Positions 5,112-6,512 of a DNA stretch of 6,512 nucleotides are shown here, in pieces. Source of the DNA: JBKJTP01 sp046590195. GTDB taxonomy: Bacteria > Bacteroidota > Ignavibacteria > Palsa-1295. Below the pieces are notes generated by a model that saw only the letters and a list, made by a program, of their open reading frames with translations, searched no databases and had not been told where the DNA came from. How positions within the stretch are numbered: the first letter of the stretch is position 1; each line of letters starts with the position of its first letter. The DNA is taken from the NCBI GenBank assembly GCA_046590195.1, contig JBKJTP010000279.1, positions 1 to 6,512 on the forward strand, read 5' to 3'. Both the position numbers and the translations under genes were made by a program.

Positions 5112-6512
5112 GATATCTACTAGTAATGCTAGCAGCCTTATGCTGCGCTGCTGATCTTTCCGCGCAGCTACGAGGCCGAGTCATCGATGCGCGCTCGCAG
5201 GAGCCGCTCCCTGGTGCCGTTGTGACGTCTCTCGATTCTGCCGGGCGTAGGATCGCGATTGTATCGACGAGGGCGAGTGGTGCGTTCCAGCTTCGTGAAG
5301 CCGGCAGAGAATGGTCGATCCAGGTTCGATCGCTGGGATACATCGACACGGTGATCCGGCTTCCCTGGCGGGATAGCGTCGTGTATCTTCGCTCATCAGG
5401 TCTTGGCAATGCCGACGTCACCGTAACGGCTAATCGTGTTGCTACTGCCGTGCAGGATCTGGCGGTCTCAACAGTCACTGCACGTGCTGCAGAGATCCAA
5501 GCCCGGTCGCCGCAAGGGCTCGACAACGTTCTACGGGCGATGCCTGGCGTGACTGTGACCGAAAGCCAGGTGAGCATCCGTGGCTCGTCAGGATATGCTC
5601 GTGCCGTTGGTTCGCGTGTGCTATTGTTGATGGATGGAATGCCGTTCCTATCAGGCGACAATGGTGACATGAAGTTCGATGCGATCCCATTTCCAGCTGT
5701 CGATCGTGTCGAAGTGATCAAAGGCGCGGGCTCAGCTCTGTACGGATCGAATGCGATCGGTGGCGTGATCAATGTACTGACACGCGATCCTCGCGAGCAA
5801 TGGAAGGGTGGAGTTGCGGTTACCGCGGGACAGTATGATCAGCCAAACTACGAGGAGTGGAAGATACCTGAACTGACTGGACGATTCTACAACGTTGACG
5901 CAGGCGTTGAGAACAAGTGGGATGATCTCGGCTTACTCGCAACGGCCAGCTACCGAAAGAACGAGGGCTATCGTGTCGGCGATGATCTTGAGCGGTACAA
6001 CATCTTCACGAAGGGTGTGTATTCATCAAGTCCTGATCTCACGCTTCGCGCATCAACTCTGATCGCCAACGACGAGCATGGCGGTTGGCTTTATTGGAAA
6101 GGTCTTCGTGATCCGTACATGGATGATGATTCTCTCTACGCAGTAAAAGGCCGCACAAACTCGAACCGTGTGAACCTCAATATCGGAAGTGATTACGCGT
6201 TCGGCGAAAAGTTAGACAAGCTTTGGATCTCGAAGGCGAGTTTTTATACGACAGAGTATGTGACCGATGCAGTGCCGGAGTTGGATGACAATGGCTCACA
6301 GTCAAGAGCTAACGTGCTGAGTTTGGAGTCATTCCTAAACGCAAACCTGCTTGAAGATCTCAATGCAACAATTGGTATTAATCTCAATCATTATTCAGTA
6401 TCCTCCACTGTCTTGATGGATCAAACTGCATTCGGATTGGCGAGTTTTTTACAGTTAGAGTGGAAGCCACTTCCCGAGTTGACTATTTTGCCAGGATTGC
6501 GCTTCGATAGAT
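5108..6512 (+). CDS. TonB-dependent outer-membrane receptor (3' end outside window)
   Basis: Open from the ATG at 5108 to the right edge without a stop: 468 codons, about half or more of a typical receptor. A signal peptide (MRYLLVMLAALCCAADLSA, cleavage probably before Q20) is followed by a carboxypeptidase-regulatory-like beta domain (about 20-95: LRGRVIDARSQEPLPGAVV, then a GAFQL strand). DVTVTAN (103-109) resembles a TonB box. The plug domain (about 118-228) contains LDNVLRAMPGVTV, VSIRGSSGYARAVGSRVLL, LMDGMPFL and AVDRVEVIKGAGSALYGS followed by NAIGGVINVLT. From about 233 on, alternating strands with aromatic residues begin the beta-barrel. The protein would import a ligand using TonB-ExbBD energy; the ligand cannot be inferred. 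It overlaps the lipoprotein stop by 4 bases. Long antisense frames here are shadows. Confidence 0.94.
   Translation, partial: MRYLLVMLAALCCAADLSAQLRGRVIDARSQEPLPGAVVTSLDSAGRRIAIVSTRASGAFQLREAGREWSIQVRSLGYIDTVIRLPWRDSVVYLRSSGLGNADVTVTANRVATAVQDLAVSTVTARAAEIQARSPQGLDNVLRAMPGVTVTESQVSIRGSSGYARAVGSRVLLLMDGMPFLSGDNGDMKFDAIPFPAVDRVEVIKGAGSALYGSNAIGGVINVLTRDPREQWKGGVAVTAGQYDQPNYEEWKIPELTGRFYNVDAGVENKWDDLGLLATASYRKNEGYRVGDDLERYNIFTKGVYSSSPDLTLRASTLIANDEHGGWLYWKGLRDPYMDDDSLYAVKGRTNSNRVNLNIGSDYAFGEKLDKLWISKASFYTTEYVTDAVPELDDNGSQSRANVLSLESFLNANLLEDLNATIGINLNHYSVSSTVLMDQTAFGLASFLQLEWKPLPELTILPGLRFDR

Noticed and set aside
5062..5772. 236-codon minus-strand open frame opposite the receptor gene
   Set aside because: Ser/Arg/Thr-rich composition without motifs, fully overlapping the clearly coding plug and N-terminal domain of the TonB-dependent receptor.

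Overview
The window looks like chromosomal DNA of a Gram-negative bacterium from the Bacteroidota/Chlorobiota/Ignavibacteriota/Kapabacteria side of the FCB group. The pointers are a TonB-dependent receptor with an N-terminal carboxypeptidase-regulatory-like domain, paired with a small lipoprotein, an rplY-pth gene order common in that group, starts with no clear Shine-Dalgarno sequence, and one match to the Bacteroidota promoter element TAnnTTTG. This placement is inference; no rRNA or marker comparison was possible.

Left part (1-1824, plus strand): a tandem array of a 7-bp unit (13-64) and a leader with several small repeats and hairpins precede rplY (ribosomal protein L25/CTC family). A strong intrinsic terminator follows, then pth (peptidyl-tRNA hydrolase), then a tRNA-Leu with anticodon CAG. 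All three serve translation. A long A/T-flanked hairpin at 1791-1824 closes this side and probably also ends the convergent operon.

Middle (1844-4532, minus strand): three genes joined by a 1-base and a 4-base overlap. In order of transcription they are an ATP-grasp ligase, a LarE-type PP-loop sulfur transferase with three motif cysteines, and a class I SAM-dependent methyltransferase with a low-complexity N-terminal extension. The set (activate/ligate, sulfur transfer, methylation) reads like a compact biosynthetic or modification cassette. No larA, larB or larC is visible, and I do not recognise the three-gene combination as a described pathway. It is the most interesting item in the window.

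Right part (4593-6512, plus strand, divergent from the cassette): a small lipoprotein gene overlaps by 4 bases a TonB-dependent outer-membrane receptor that runs off the right edge after 468 codons. The two probably form an outer-membrane uptake or binding unit of unknown substrate. The 60-bp divergent intergenic region should hold the promoters for both operons.
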